Below, in pieces: positions 18,429 through 31,091 of a DNA stretch of 64,000 nt. Location: positions 186,001 to 250,000 of the forward strand of contig CAWKKW010000003.1 in assembly GCA_963850345.1 (NCBI GenBank). Direction: 5' to 3'. Both the position numbers and the translations under genes were made by a program. How positions within the stretch are numbered: the stretch's first letter is position 1; each line of letters starts with the position of its first letter. This DNA is from CAWKKW01 sp963850345 (lineage in GTDB: Bacteria > Acidobacteriota > Terriglobia > Terriglobales > Acidobacteriaceae). The notes under the pieces are model-generated. The model worked only from the letters and a program-made list of their open reading frames with translations, ran no database searches and was not told where the DNA came from.

Positions 18429-18458
18429 GGGGGAAATCCTGATGGTCGGATTTCCCCC
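18429..18458. terminator. Bidirectional hairpin terminator
   Basis: GGGGGAAATCC and GGATTTCCCCC form a perfect 11-bp stem with an 8-base loop between the His/Asp-rich gene and convergent ppc. A short T-rich run (CTTTATT) follows on the plus side. It probably ends both transcripts. Confidence 0.8.
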
Positions 18459-18521
18459 ACCGCTTTATTGCTTCCGCTCCTGATGTTTTGTGGTTCGCGG
18501 TGAGGGCAGGATAAGGTTCGA

Positions 18522-21371
<2,850 letters not shown>

Positions 21372-21476
21372 CGTCTTTCGATTATGCACGATGTACTTTC
21401 CCGGATTGCGGCTTTGCGGGGAGGTCGGCTGAAACCCGGCGGTCCGATTCCTCATCTTCCAAAGAGGAGGGGCCGA

Positions 21477-22079
21477 GTGGTTGCTATCGATCGACGACGA
21501 TTCAACGCCATGCTGGCGGCGCTGAGCCTGGGGACAGGGGGAGAAGGTCGCGCCTTGGGATCAGGTCGCGGCGCAGATCCGGAAGTGCTGCAGCTTTCTC
21601 GAAACGGCTGGATGCCTAACAACGAGCACTTGCCGGTGCTGCTGTACCGCGGAGTGACCGACCCGAAGCGAGATGCGGATCCGGCATCGCATTTCGAAAC
21701 CATGTTCAAGCGGAACGGCTGGCCGCCGCAGTGGCGAAACGGCGTCTTCGACTTCCATCACTACCATTCCACGGCACATGAGGTGCTGGGGTTTGCGGGA
21801 GGACAGGCGCGCTTGATGCTGGGCGGCGAGAACGGGCACGAAGTGGCAGTGCGTGCGGGAGACGTGGCGGTCTTGCCGACCGGCACAGGACATTGCCGTC
21901 TCCAAGCCAGCGGGGATTTCCTGGTGGTGGGCGCGTATCCTCCTGATCAGGAATGGAACATCTGCCGCAAAGCTCCTTCGCAAGCGGACCAGGACCGCAT
22001 GGACCGGCTGGCGTTTCCGAATAGCGATCCGGTCACTGGCGAAGCGGGTCGTTTGGTAAAGCTTTGGCGTGCGAGTTGA
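21477..22079 (+). CDS. YjlB-type cupin protein, possibly Tat-exported
   Basis: 200 aa. GTG at 21477 is preceded by AGGAGG at about 8 bases. The N-terminus DRRRFNAMLAALSLG resembles a short twin-arginine signal. The body is a single cupin with FDFHHYHSTAHEVLGFAGG (metal-ligand His/Glu motif 1) and PTGTGHCRLQ (motif 2), as in the B. subtilis YjlB family, whose function is unknown. It is divergent from ppc, with about 105 bp between starts. Confidence 0.8.
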   Translation: MVAIDRRRFNAMLAALSLGTGGEGRALGSGRGADPEVLQLSRNGWMPNNEHLPVLLYRGVTDPKRDADPASHFETMFKRNGWPPQWRNGVFDFHHYHSTAHEVLGFAGGQARLMLGGENGHEVAVRAGDVAVLPTGTGHCRLQASGDFLVVGAYPPDQEWNICRKAPSQADQDRMDRLAFPNSDPVTGEAGRLVKLWRAS

Positions 22080-22100
22080 GCGGTACGCAGAGGTTGGCAA

Positions 22101-22742
22101 TCAGTAGGAATCGAGCACTGCCCCTGACGCGGGAATCGATTGCGACTGGCGGCCGGCCGCGTAGGCATCGTGTTCCCTGAAAAGCCACTGGTGAATCGAG
22201 ACTAAGGTCGGGTGGGCGCGAATCGTCGGCTGCAACGACGCGAGGCTGGCGAGTTCCTTGTTGCGCCGCGCTGTGAGTGCATCGGGCGGAAGGCCGACAT
22301 CCGGAACGGCGTGGAAGCTCAGTTCGTAATCAGGGGTTAAGGGCGACGCGCCGAAGATCCAGCGGAAGATGGCGGCGGTGCGCGGCATGTGAAATTCAGA
22401 CGTAATGACCAGCAGCTTGCGCAGACCCGCTGGGTCGGTGTGAACGGTGCGCGCGAAGTAGGCGTTCCCGATGGTGTCGTACGAGGCCGCCTCGACCAGC
22501 AGCCGATCGTGGGAGTAGCCGCGATCGAGCAGATATTGCGCTGCCACAAAGGCTTCAAGCATGGGGCGTCCGTTCCGGTCGAGGGGTGGCGGCTTGTGGG
22601 TGGTGCCGGCACTCAGCGTGAGAATCGGCGCGCCGTTGGCGAGATCGAGTGCAGCGTCGAGGCGATTGATAAACCACGGAGGCAACTCACCCTGAGGACG
22701 AAGACCTCCGCCGGGCACGACCACTGCGTCAAATTCAGACAT
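22101..22742 (-). CDS. YdcF-like DUF218 protein
   Basis: DUF218/YdcF family. From ATG at 22742 (MSEFDAVVVPGGGLRPQG), 213 aa. DAVVVPGGG, the Ser/Thr-rich LTLSAGTTHKPP, EAASYDTIGNAYFAR and VITSEFHMPRTAAIF are the conserved DUF218 pieces. Family members are thought to act in envelope or SAM-related metabolism, but the reaction is not settled. An AGGA ribosome site is 10 bases upstream. It is convergent with the cupin gene. Confidence 0.8.
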   Translation of the reverse strand: MSEFDAVVVPGGGLRPQGELPPWFINRLDAALDLANGAPILTLSAGTTHKPPPLDRNGRPMLEAFVAAQYLLDRGYSHDRLLVEAASYDTIGNAYFARTVHTDPAGLRKLLVITSEFHMPRTAAIFRWIFGASPLTPDYELSFHAVPDVGLPPDALTARRNKELASLASLQPTIRAHPTLVSIHQWLFREHDAYAAGRQSQSIPASGAVLDSY

Positions 22743-22848
22743 ACGGACATGTTCCTGGAGAGCGCCCGTGACAGGGGCCACGAGTGCGATTGTTATCGTA
22801 ACTACGACTATGACATACTGCGAGCTGCCCGAGTTAGATGCGGCCGGA

Positions 22849-24807
<1,959 letters not shown>

Positions 24808-24840
24808 GACTCTATTCTAAAGGCAGCGGAAAAGCGGTTA

Positions 24841-25053
24841 GCGAGAGGCAGCTAAAAAGCGGTCAGCTAAGGGCCGGTCAGCTAAAAGCCGGTTAGCAAG
24901 TTAGCGGGCAGCGAGTTAGCCGGGCAGCGAGTTAGCCGGGCAGCGAGTTAGCCGGTCAGCGAGTTGGCAAGTTAGCGGAAAAGGCGCTTCCGCTGATTTG
25001 CGTAGCCGCTGACTCGCTGGCTTGCTGACCTGCTGACCTGCCAACTCGCTGAC
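24841..25053. repeat. Compact repeat array with 15-bp inverted repeat
   Basis: Three perfect copies of the 16-mer GGCAGCGAGTTAGCCG occupy 24907-24954, followed by a degenerate copy at 24955-24970. Flanking sequence on the left carries further GTTAGC/GTCAGC words. To the right the same words occur in the opposite orientation: GTCAGCGAGTTGGCA (24955-24969) is exactly complementary to 25039-25053. The array fills most of the 281-bp gap between DUF2252 and the ABC-F start. No gene is seen inside. Confidence 0.9.
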
Positions 25054-25088
25054 TTTCTCCCTTACTGGCAGATTTGATTCACTGCTTC

Positions 25089-26414
25089 TTAGCTGGCCTT
25101 CGGCTGACCGGCCTTCATCTGCTTGACCAGGGCTTGCCAGTCGGCCTCGGTTTGGTCTGCGTAGGCCTGCGCGAAACCGGCAATCGCTTCTTCAAACTTG
25201 CCGCCGGTGCCCATGTAGCCGTTGAGCAGGCAGCTGTCGCCCGAGCGGGCGTGTCCGCGCGCGAAGAGTTCGCCGCAGATGCGGGCGTATTCGAGCAGGC
25301 CTTCGCCCTTGAGATCCTCCACATCGATGGAACCCTTGTGGTCATTCAGTTGGCGGACCAGGTAGTCGCGATGGGCGATGGTGGTCCATCCCAGCAGGGG
25401 ATCGGACTGGAACTGCATGGCGCGCTGTCCCTCGGCCGTACGGCGACCCTGGTGGTGCGCCTGTCCGTGCGCATCGACGTAAGGGGCGTAGGCCGATGCG
25501 GGCTCCTCCTTCATCTGGAGAAAGAGCGGATCCCCGGGGCCGTTTCCTTCGAAGTAGATGACGTAGTCGCGCAGCCCTACGCTGCCAGTGCCGACGATTT
25601 TGAAGGCGACATCGAGCGGGCGGTACTGGGCAAAGAAGTGCTGTCGCTCCGGCAGCAGAGTTTCGCGATACGCGCTGAGCGAGGCAAGAATGGGACGGGA
25701 CTGGGCTGGTGTAAGGCGCCACAGGACCGGCTTCTGATTGCGAAAGACACGCGCCGTGGATTTGCTGTTCTTTGCCGGTTCAGTAAGAGTTTCGAGCGAA
25801 TGCTGAGGCGTAGATCGTTCCGCTTTAAGAAGCACCTGCGAGACCGGAGCGATCCGTTGCAAACGGTGCACTTGAAAACGCGCAACTTCCAGGACCGGCA
25901 TGCGCGAGAATGCCTGAATATTTTTGCTGTACTGGGCCACGAAGGTGTGCACGGCCTCTTCCGCGACCGAGGCTTTCTCTCCAACCTCCCGCGCGGCGAG
26001 GATGAGGCTGGTGGCGAGGCGCTTGAGATCCCATTCAAACGGTGCGCGAGTGGTCTCGTCAAAATCGTTGATGTCGAAGACCAGGCGGCCATCGGGTCCG
26101 GCATATGCACCCAGGTTGCGAACGTGCGCGTCTCCGCAGATCTGGTTGACGATGCCGGTGTTGGGCAGACCAGCAAGATCGGCGGCCATGATAGGCACGG
26201 CGCCGCGAAAAAATCCGAAGGGCGAACAGGCCATCCGCTCGTACTTGACCGTAACGAGCGAGGGGACACGGCCGCGCATGGAGGCCGCGAGCAACTTCAA
26301 CGGATCATGAAGACGATCCTGCGGACGCCAGCGGTTGTGATCCTGACGGCGAAGTTGTTTACGGCGGGATTGCCCAAGCGAGCGGCGTTCCTGCGAAGTG
26401 GGAAGCGAGTGCAT
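25089..26414 (-). CDS. DUF2252 family protein
   Basis: 441 aa cytoplasmic protein. Family-typical segments are RMACSPFGFFRGA, NQICGDAHVRNLGAYAGPDG, VFDINDFDETTRAPFEWDLK and AHRDYLVRQL. The family looks related to aminoglycoside-phosphotransferase/kinase-like folds (GDAH.RNLG resembling GDxHxxN, DINDFDE resembling a metal-binding DxD), but its substrate is not established. It lies 50 bp downstream of the PfkB kinase on the same strand, so it is probably the third gene of the trehalase transcript. Confidence 0.85.
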   Translation of the reverse strand: MHSLPTSQERRSLGQSRRKQLRRQDHNRWRPQDRLHDPLKLLAASMRGRVPSLVTVKYERMACSPFGFFRGAVPIMAADLAGLPNTGIVNQICGDAHVRNLGAYAGPDGRLVFDINDFDETTRAPFEWDLKRLATSLILAAREVGEKASVAEEAVHTFVAQYSKNIQAFSRMPVLEVARFQVHRLQRIAPVSQVLLKAERSTPQHSLETLTEPAKNSKSTARVFRNQKPVLWRLTPAQSRPILASLSAYRETLLPERQHFFAQYRPLDVAFKIVGTGSVGLRDYVIYFEGNGPGDPLFLQMKEEPASAYAPYVDAHGQAHHQGRRTAEGQRAMQFQSDPLLGWTTIAHRDYLVRQLNDHKGSIDVEDLKGEGLLEYARICGELFARGHARSGDSCLLNGYMGTGGKFEEAIAGFAQAYADQTEADWQALVKQMKAGQPKAS

Positions 26415-26464
26415 GGTCCTCTATCTCTGGGTGACTCTACTCTCAGTCAAGTTCGGCGGCAAAC

Positions 26465-27439
26465 TCAGGCGGGATCGGCATGGCGCGAGACACGCTGAAC
26501 GTCGGCGGCAATGGATGCGCGCACCGAATCGGGGAGCACGGGCATGGCTCCTTTTTGCGACGCGACCCACGAACCCCAGCGATTGCCCGCTTCGTTGAGC
26601 ACGCGCAACGGCGCCTCTTGCAGGTAGGCAGCCACCATGGCAGCGGTGAAGGCATCGCCCGCGCCTACCGTATCGGCGATCTTCGTAGGGAAGCCATGGT
26701 GGCGATCGAAGTCGTCGCGCGACACGAGCAGACTGCCATAGCCTCCCAACGTGACGCAGATCAACTGCAAGGGGAAACTGGACAAGAGCGCGTGCGCGGC
26801 TTCGAGCAGATGCGCCTGATCCGGTTCGGCAGTATCGGGCTGGCGGGGATAGCTGCCAAGACCGAGAAGGCCTACGACCTCCGGCACCTCAGCGTCGTTG
26901 AGCTTCAGAACGGTAGCGGATTCCAATGAACGCTCAAGCACCTCGGCGCTGTAAAACGGCTTGCGGAGATTCACATCAAACACGCGCACACATTCCGGGA
27001 AGCTCGCGGCGAGAAAGGCGTGAATGGTGTCGCAGGACGTCTTGCTGCGTTGCGCCAAGCTGCCGAAGCAGACTGCATCAGCCTGCGGAGCGAGGGCTTG
27101 CCACTCGGGCGAGAATTCCAAAAAGTCCCACGCGACCGGCTGGTGAATGACGTACTCGGGCTGGCCGCCAACGATGTCCACGGAGACGGTGCCAGTCGGA
27201 TGCTCGATATCACTTTGAACCTGGGTGGCATCGGCCGGCAGAGCTTCGAGCAGGTGCCGGGCTTCTTCCCCGAGCGGGTCGACTCCCAGCCGGCTCGCGA
27301 TGATGGCAAGATTGCCAAGCCGGGAGGACATCACGGCAAAGTTGGCCGGGGCGCCTCCGAGTTGCTGGCCTGTGGGCAGCAGGTCCCAGAGCAATTCACC
27401 GATACCGACAATCAATTTGGGCGTGGATGCGGAGTTCAT
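26465..27439 (-). CDS. PfkB-family sugar kinase (fructokinase-like)
   Basis: 324 aa. GIGELLWDLLPTGQQLGGAP is the N-terminal sugar-binding region, FDVNLRKPFYS follows, and DTVGAGDAFTAAMVAAYL carries the catalytic Asp and anion hole of the PfkB family. It most resembles fructokinases. Its ATG shares ATGA with the trehalase stop, so the two are translationally coupled; phosphorylation of the hexose released by trehalase is a reasonable role, but the substrate is inferred from context. Confidence 0.85.
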   Translation of the reverse strand: MNSASTPKLIVGIGELLWDLLPTGQQLGGAPANFAVMSSRLGNLAIIASRLGVDPLGEEARHLLEALPADATQVQSDIEHPTGTVSVDIVGGQPEYVIHQPVAWDFLEFSPEWQALAPQADAVCFGSLAQRSKTSCDTIHAFLAASFPECVRVFDVNLRKPFYSAEVLERSLESATVLKLNDAEVPEVVGLLGLGSYPRQPDTAEPDQAHLLEAAHALLSSFPLQLICVTLGGYGSLLVSRDDFDRHHGFPTKIADTVGAGDAFTAAMVAAYLQEAPLRVLNEAGNRWGSWVASQKGAMPVLPDSVRASIAADVQRVSRHADPA

Positions 27440-29130
27440 TGCTCCGCCTTGGCAGTCTGCGCTGCCCCAGTCTCCAGAAGGTGCTGCATCTCCAGATAAA
27501 CGGCGTTGGTCCAGCCAAAGCCGACCACATTCATCTTGTACCCAGTGGCGACTTGGACGTCGGAAGAACTGCTGACCACGTTGTATTTCTCCCGGATGGT
27601 CTTATCGCGTTCGAAGTTCTCTTCGATGGTGTGGCTGAACTTCTGCGAGATGCGACGAGCATCGTCGTGAAAACCAGCCCGGTCGAGACCATGAATAGCA
27701 ACCCACGAAGTCGGCGCCCATCCGAAGGGTAGATCCCACTGCAGACCCGTATTGGAGGCGCTCATCGCGATACCGCCCGGCTGTTCGAGCAGGGAGAGGT
27801 GCTCCCCGACGGACGCAGTCTGCTTTGCATCGGAGACGGCGGCCCACAGCGGATAGAGAGCCGAGATGTACACGTAATTCGAGAGCTTGTGTTGCGTGAA
27901 GTCGTAGTCGAAGTACATGCCTTCTTTGGCGTTCCAGAGATAGCGGTTCATCGCGGCGCGTCGCAGTTGCGCTCGCTGTTTCCACTGGGCTCCGGGCTTG
28001 CCGAGCCGGGCGGCCATCCAGGCGAGGTCTTGTTCGTACTTGTAGAGCAGGCTGTTGAGGCAGACGGGCGCGTAGTGGTGAGTGGAGCCGCTGAAGGGAC
28101 CGAAGCGATTGCTGGGGTCGAAGCCCGATTCGCGCATGGCACGATCGCCGACGTAGAAATCGCGACTGAGCCAATGACCTTGAAAGTGGGCGCGCCCGCA
28201 GGCGGGGGCGAGCTTGGGATCGCAACTGACGCGCGTGAGGCGGGCTTGCTGCACTTCGTTCGGCTCGTCTGGTCCTTCGACCAGGTAGTCGGTGTGGGTG
28301 TTGGGATGAGCGAGCAGCCAGCGAATTACGTCGGCGTAGTAGGTGCTGTCGTCCTCCATCTCCGGGACCGGGCCCTGACCGATGTCGTAGTAGCGGGCCA
28401 GCCCGGTGTTTCCGGCGCGGTGCATCTGTGTCTCCCACAGTGCATGGTCGCGCTGCGCATAGCCGTACGCACGGGCCAGCCACGCATCGGCTTGCTTGCG
28501 GTTCTCCGGATTGGCTGCGACATCCGCTTCATAGACGGCGCGGACCATGCTGGTGAGAAAGGGCGGCTGCGAGCGAGTGAGGTGGTAGGTGCGGTTGGCG
28601 TTGAGAATGGCGCCGTAGTGCTCAATTTCGAAGAAGAAGTTTTCGACCATACCACGGGCCAGTTCGATGCGATTGTCGCGCACCAGCCCGAGGATGATGA
28701 AGTAGCTGTCCCACCCATACATCTCGTTGAATCGGCCGCCAGGCACCACGTATTTGTTGGGAAGGTAGAGGAGGCCGGGGGTCGAGATTTCGGAGACGCG
28801 AACGTCGCCGAGACGGTGGATGGGTCGGGGCAGATGTTCGATGCGGACGTTGCACTGGGACTTGAGAGCATCGACCTCGGGCGGCACCGCCAGTTCCGCC
28901 GGCAGGTAGAGGATCGCGGGGGCTCCGTTGAGCTTGGGATCCGCGAGGGAATGGCAATCCGTCATGGAGCGAGAAAGTGTATCCCACGCCTTGTGGATGT
29001 AGTCAGTAATAGAGGAGGTCTGCCGCGGAGCCGATGGGGGCGTAGGCGCGGTGTTCTGGGCCAGAGCGCAACAGCAAAGAAGAAAGGGGAGTGTTCCCCA
29101 TGCGGCGAGAAGCCTACGGACAGTTTTCAT
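27436..29130 (-). CDS. treA: Secreted trehalase (GH37)
   Basis: Hydrolyses trehalose to two glucose molecules, most likely in the periplasm. From ATG at 29130 the signal peptide is VRRLLAAWGTLPFLLCCCAL followed by AQN. Both GH37 signatures are visible: PGGRFNEMYGWDSYF and QWDLPFGWAPTSW, and ESGFDPSNRF supplies the catalytic acid Asp. 564 aa, full length. It overlaps the downstream sugar kinase and is divergent from the AsmA-like gene across a palindrome. Confidence 0.93.
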   Translation of the reverse strand: MKTVRRLLAAWGTLPFLLCCCALAQNTAPTPPSAPRQTSSITDYIHKAWDTLSRSMTDCHSLADPKLNGAPAILYLPAELAVPPEVDALKSQCNVRIEHLPRPIHRLGDVRVSEISTPGLLYLPNKYVVPGGRFNEMYGWDSYFIILGLVRDNRIELARGMVENFFFEIEHYGAILNANRTYHLTRSQPPFLTSMVRAVYEADVAANPENRKQADAWLARAYGYAQRDHALWETQMHRAGNTGLARYYDIGQGPVPEMEDDSTYYADVIRWLLAHPNTHTDYLVEGPDEPNEVQQARLTRVSCDPKLAPACGRAHFQGHWLSRDFYVGDRAMRESGFDPSNRFGPFSGSTHHYAPVCLNSLLYKYEQDLAWMAARLGKPGAQWKQRAQLRRAAMNRYLWNAKEGMYFDYDFTQHKLSNYVYISALYPLWAAVSDAKQTASVGEHLSLLEQPGGIAMSASNTGLQWDLPFGWAPTSWVAIHGLDRAGFHDDARRISQKFSHTIEENFERDKTIREKYNVVSSSSDVQVATGYKMNVVGFGWTNAVYLEMQHLLETGAAQTAKAEQ

Positions 29131-29170
29131 AACGACCCCAGGTGAAGCGTCTTGGAGCGGCGACGGGCGG

Positions 29171-29188
29171 TGGTCAAAACGTTGACCA
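29171..29188. promoter_or_regulatory. Inverted-repeat operator candidate upstream of trehalase
   Basis: TGGTCAA-AACG-TTGACCA is a perfect 7+7 bp inverted repeat with a 4-base spacer, 41-58 bp before the trehalase ATG and 50-67 bp before the divergent AsmA-like start. Size and position suit a repressor of sugar genes. No regulator is encoded next to it. Confidence 0.5.
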
Positions 29189-29237
29189 TTGTAAGTCATA
29201 GACGAAACAACGCGCAGCGCGAGTCGCTCATCCAAAT

Positions 29238-30932
29238 TTGAGCAGCCCCCTTGAAAGGTCGACGACGTGGCAGGAAGACCGCAGCCCGTTTTACAGAAGG
29301 AGCAGTCCGTACGGAGACGAGCGGAGAGGCCGCCGTATTCTCCTTGTCCTTGGGGTATCTTCGCTGATCGTTATAGTTGGCCTTTTTATCGGTGCCCAGT
29401 ACCTGTTGCACAACGCCGAGCCGATTTTACGGGAACGCGTGATCGAGACGCTGGCAGCCAGGTTTGACAGCCGCGTAGAACTCGCGGAGTTCCACGTCTC
29501 GGTGGTGAATGGGTTGCAGGTTTCTGGCGTGGGCTTGAAGCTGTATCCAAACGCCTACTCCTCCGATGTACCCCTCTTCGCCGCAGACCAGTTCGGATTC
29601 AAGACCACCTGGGCAAACCTGCTGAAGACGCCCATGCACGTAGGCCACGTGGGGGTGAACGGGCTGCGAATTCATCTGCCGCCCAAGCAGGAGAGGCACG
29701 ACCTGCCGAAGCTGAATGGAAAAGGCCGCGCGAAGATCAAGATCTATGTCAGGGAGATCGATATTCAGCATGCTGCGCTGGTACTTGGAACCAGCGATCC
29801 GCGGAAGAACCCTCTCGACTTTCAGATCAGCAGGGTCGTGCTGAATGCCGTGGGTGCTTTTGAGCCGATGCATTTCGATGCCACTCTGGTGAACCCCAGG
29901 CCGAGGGGAGAGATTCAGTCGAGTGGCGAGTTTGGCCCGTTTCATGAAGACAGCCCAGGGGACACGCCAGTGAAAGGCGATTACACCTTTAACCACGCGG
30001 ACCTGAGCACGCTCAAGGGAATTGCGGGCATTCTCTCCTCCACCGGCCAGTATCAAGGGACGCTCGACAACATCGTTGTGAATGGCGAGACCGACACACC
30101 GGACTTCCGCATCCGGATAAGCGGCCATCCAGTTCCACTGCACACCAGATTTCACGCGATCGTGGATGGAACCAACGGAGACACGATCCTCGAACCGGTC
30201 GATGCGACCATCCTGCACTCCCATCTGATCGCACGCGGTAAAGTGGTTCGCGTTGCAGGCAAGAAGGGCCACGACATTGCGCTCGACGTAGTGGTGGACA
30301 AGGCGCGCATCGAGGACCTGCTGAAGTTAGGGGTGCGGACGGATCCTCCGGTGATGACCGGGGCCGTGCGGCTGAAGACGAAGATGGAGATCAAGCCCGG
30401 CGAAGAGGATGTCTCCAGGCGCTTGCGACTGCGCGGCAACTTCGACATATCCAACGTCCGCTTCACCAACGAGAAGGTGCAGGCAAAGGTGGACGAGTTG
30501 AGCATGATCGGACAGGGAAAGCCGAAGGAGGCGCACGACAGTATTCCCGACAACGCGCGCTCGGAAATGACGGGAAACTTCCAGCTGGCCTCAGAGAAGT
30601 TAAGCCTGCAGGATCTGAACTTCGATGTGCAGGGCGCAAATATTCAGATGGATGGCGTCTACAGCATGAACGGCGACATGTTCGATTTCCACGGCAAGGC
30701 TCGGCTGCACGCGCATCTGTCGGAGATGGTTGGCGGCTGGAAATCGATTCTGCTGAAACCGATTGACCCGTTTTTCGCCAAGCACGGAGCGGGCACTGAG
30801 GTGCCGATCAAGGTCACGGGCACTCGCTCAGAGCCGCATTTCGGTCTCGATTTCGGACACCATGATGACAGTGAAACCAAAGTGTCAAAGGACTGGCACC
30901 GGGATCGCGGGATCGTGACCAAGCCGAATTAG
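29238..30932 (+). CDS. AsmA-like envelope protein
   Basis: 564 aa: a short basic N-terminus, one signal-anchor helix (LLVLGVSSLIVIVGLFIGAQ), then a long beta-rich periplasmic body with AsmA-type features: LAARFDSRVELAEFHVSVVN near the N-terminus, and later LRLRGNFDISNVRFTNEKVQ and FHGKARLHAHLSEMVGG close to the C-terminus. Family members are bridge-like or outer-membrane assembly/lipid-transport proteins; the role here is inferred. TTG at 29238 is the only available in-frame start before the anchor, and its ribosome site is weak. Confidence 0.7.
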   Translation: MSSPLERSTTWQEDRSPFYRRSSPYGDERRGRRILLVLGVSSLIVIVGLFIGAQYLLHNAEPILRERVIETLAARFDSRVELAEFHVSVVNGLQVSGVGLKLYPNAYSSDVPLFAADQFGFKTTWANLLKTPMHVGHVGVNGLRIHLPPKQERHDLPKLNGKGRAKIKIYVREIDIQHAALVLGTSDPRKNPLDFQISRVVLNAVGAFEPMHFDATLVNPRPRGEIQSSGEFGPFHEDSPGDTPVKGDYTFNHADLSTLKGIAGILSSTGQYQGTLDNIVVNGETDTPDFRIRISGHPVPLHTRFHAIVDGTNGDTILEPVDATILHSHLIARGKVVRVAGKKGHDIALDVVVDKARIEDLLKLGVRTDPPVMTGAVRLKTKMEIKPGEEDVSRRLRLRGNFDISNVRFTNEKVQAKVDELSMIGQGKPKEAHDSIPDNARSEMTGNFQLASEKLSLQDLNFDVQGANIQMDGVYSMNGDMFDFHGKARLHAHLSEMVGGWKSILLKPIDPFFAKHGAGTEVPIKVTGTRSEPHFGLDFGHHDDSETKVSKDWHRDRGIVTKPN

Positions 30933-31034
30933 AGCCACGCGCATCACCCACTCGGCAATTGCTACCTCTCTCAATGGCTGGTTCAGGCACTTGCGTGCCA
31001 GCTCTCTCCCGTGTGCATCCTGTGATGGAGGAAC

Positions 31035-31063
31035 TTGTCTGCCTCGCACCTGATATGTACAGT
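31035..31063 (+). promoter_or_regulatory. Candidate sigma-70 promoter for GH13 gene
   Basis: TTGTCT at 31035-31040 and TACAGT at 31058-31063 are separated by 17 bases and sit about 30 bases before the GH13 ATG, leaving a short leader with a GGGAGAG ribosome site. Matches to the consensus are partial. Confidence 0.4.
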
Positions 31064-31091
31064 ACGGGAAGCCTGTAGGGAGAGCTGAAGA

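Noticed and set aside
24841..25053. CRISPR array at the GTTAGC repeats
   Set aside because: Repeat units are contiguous with no unique spacers of regular length and no cas genes are nearby.
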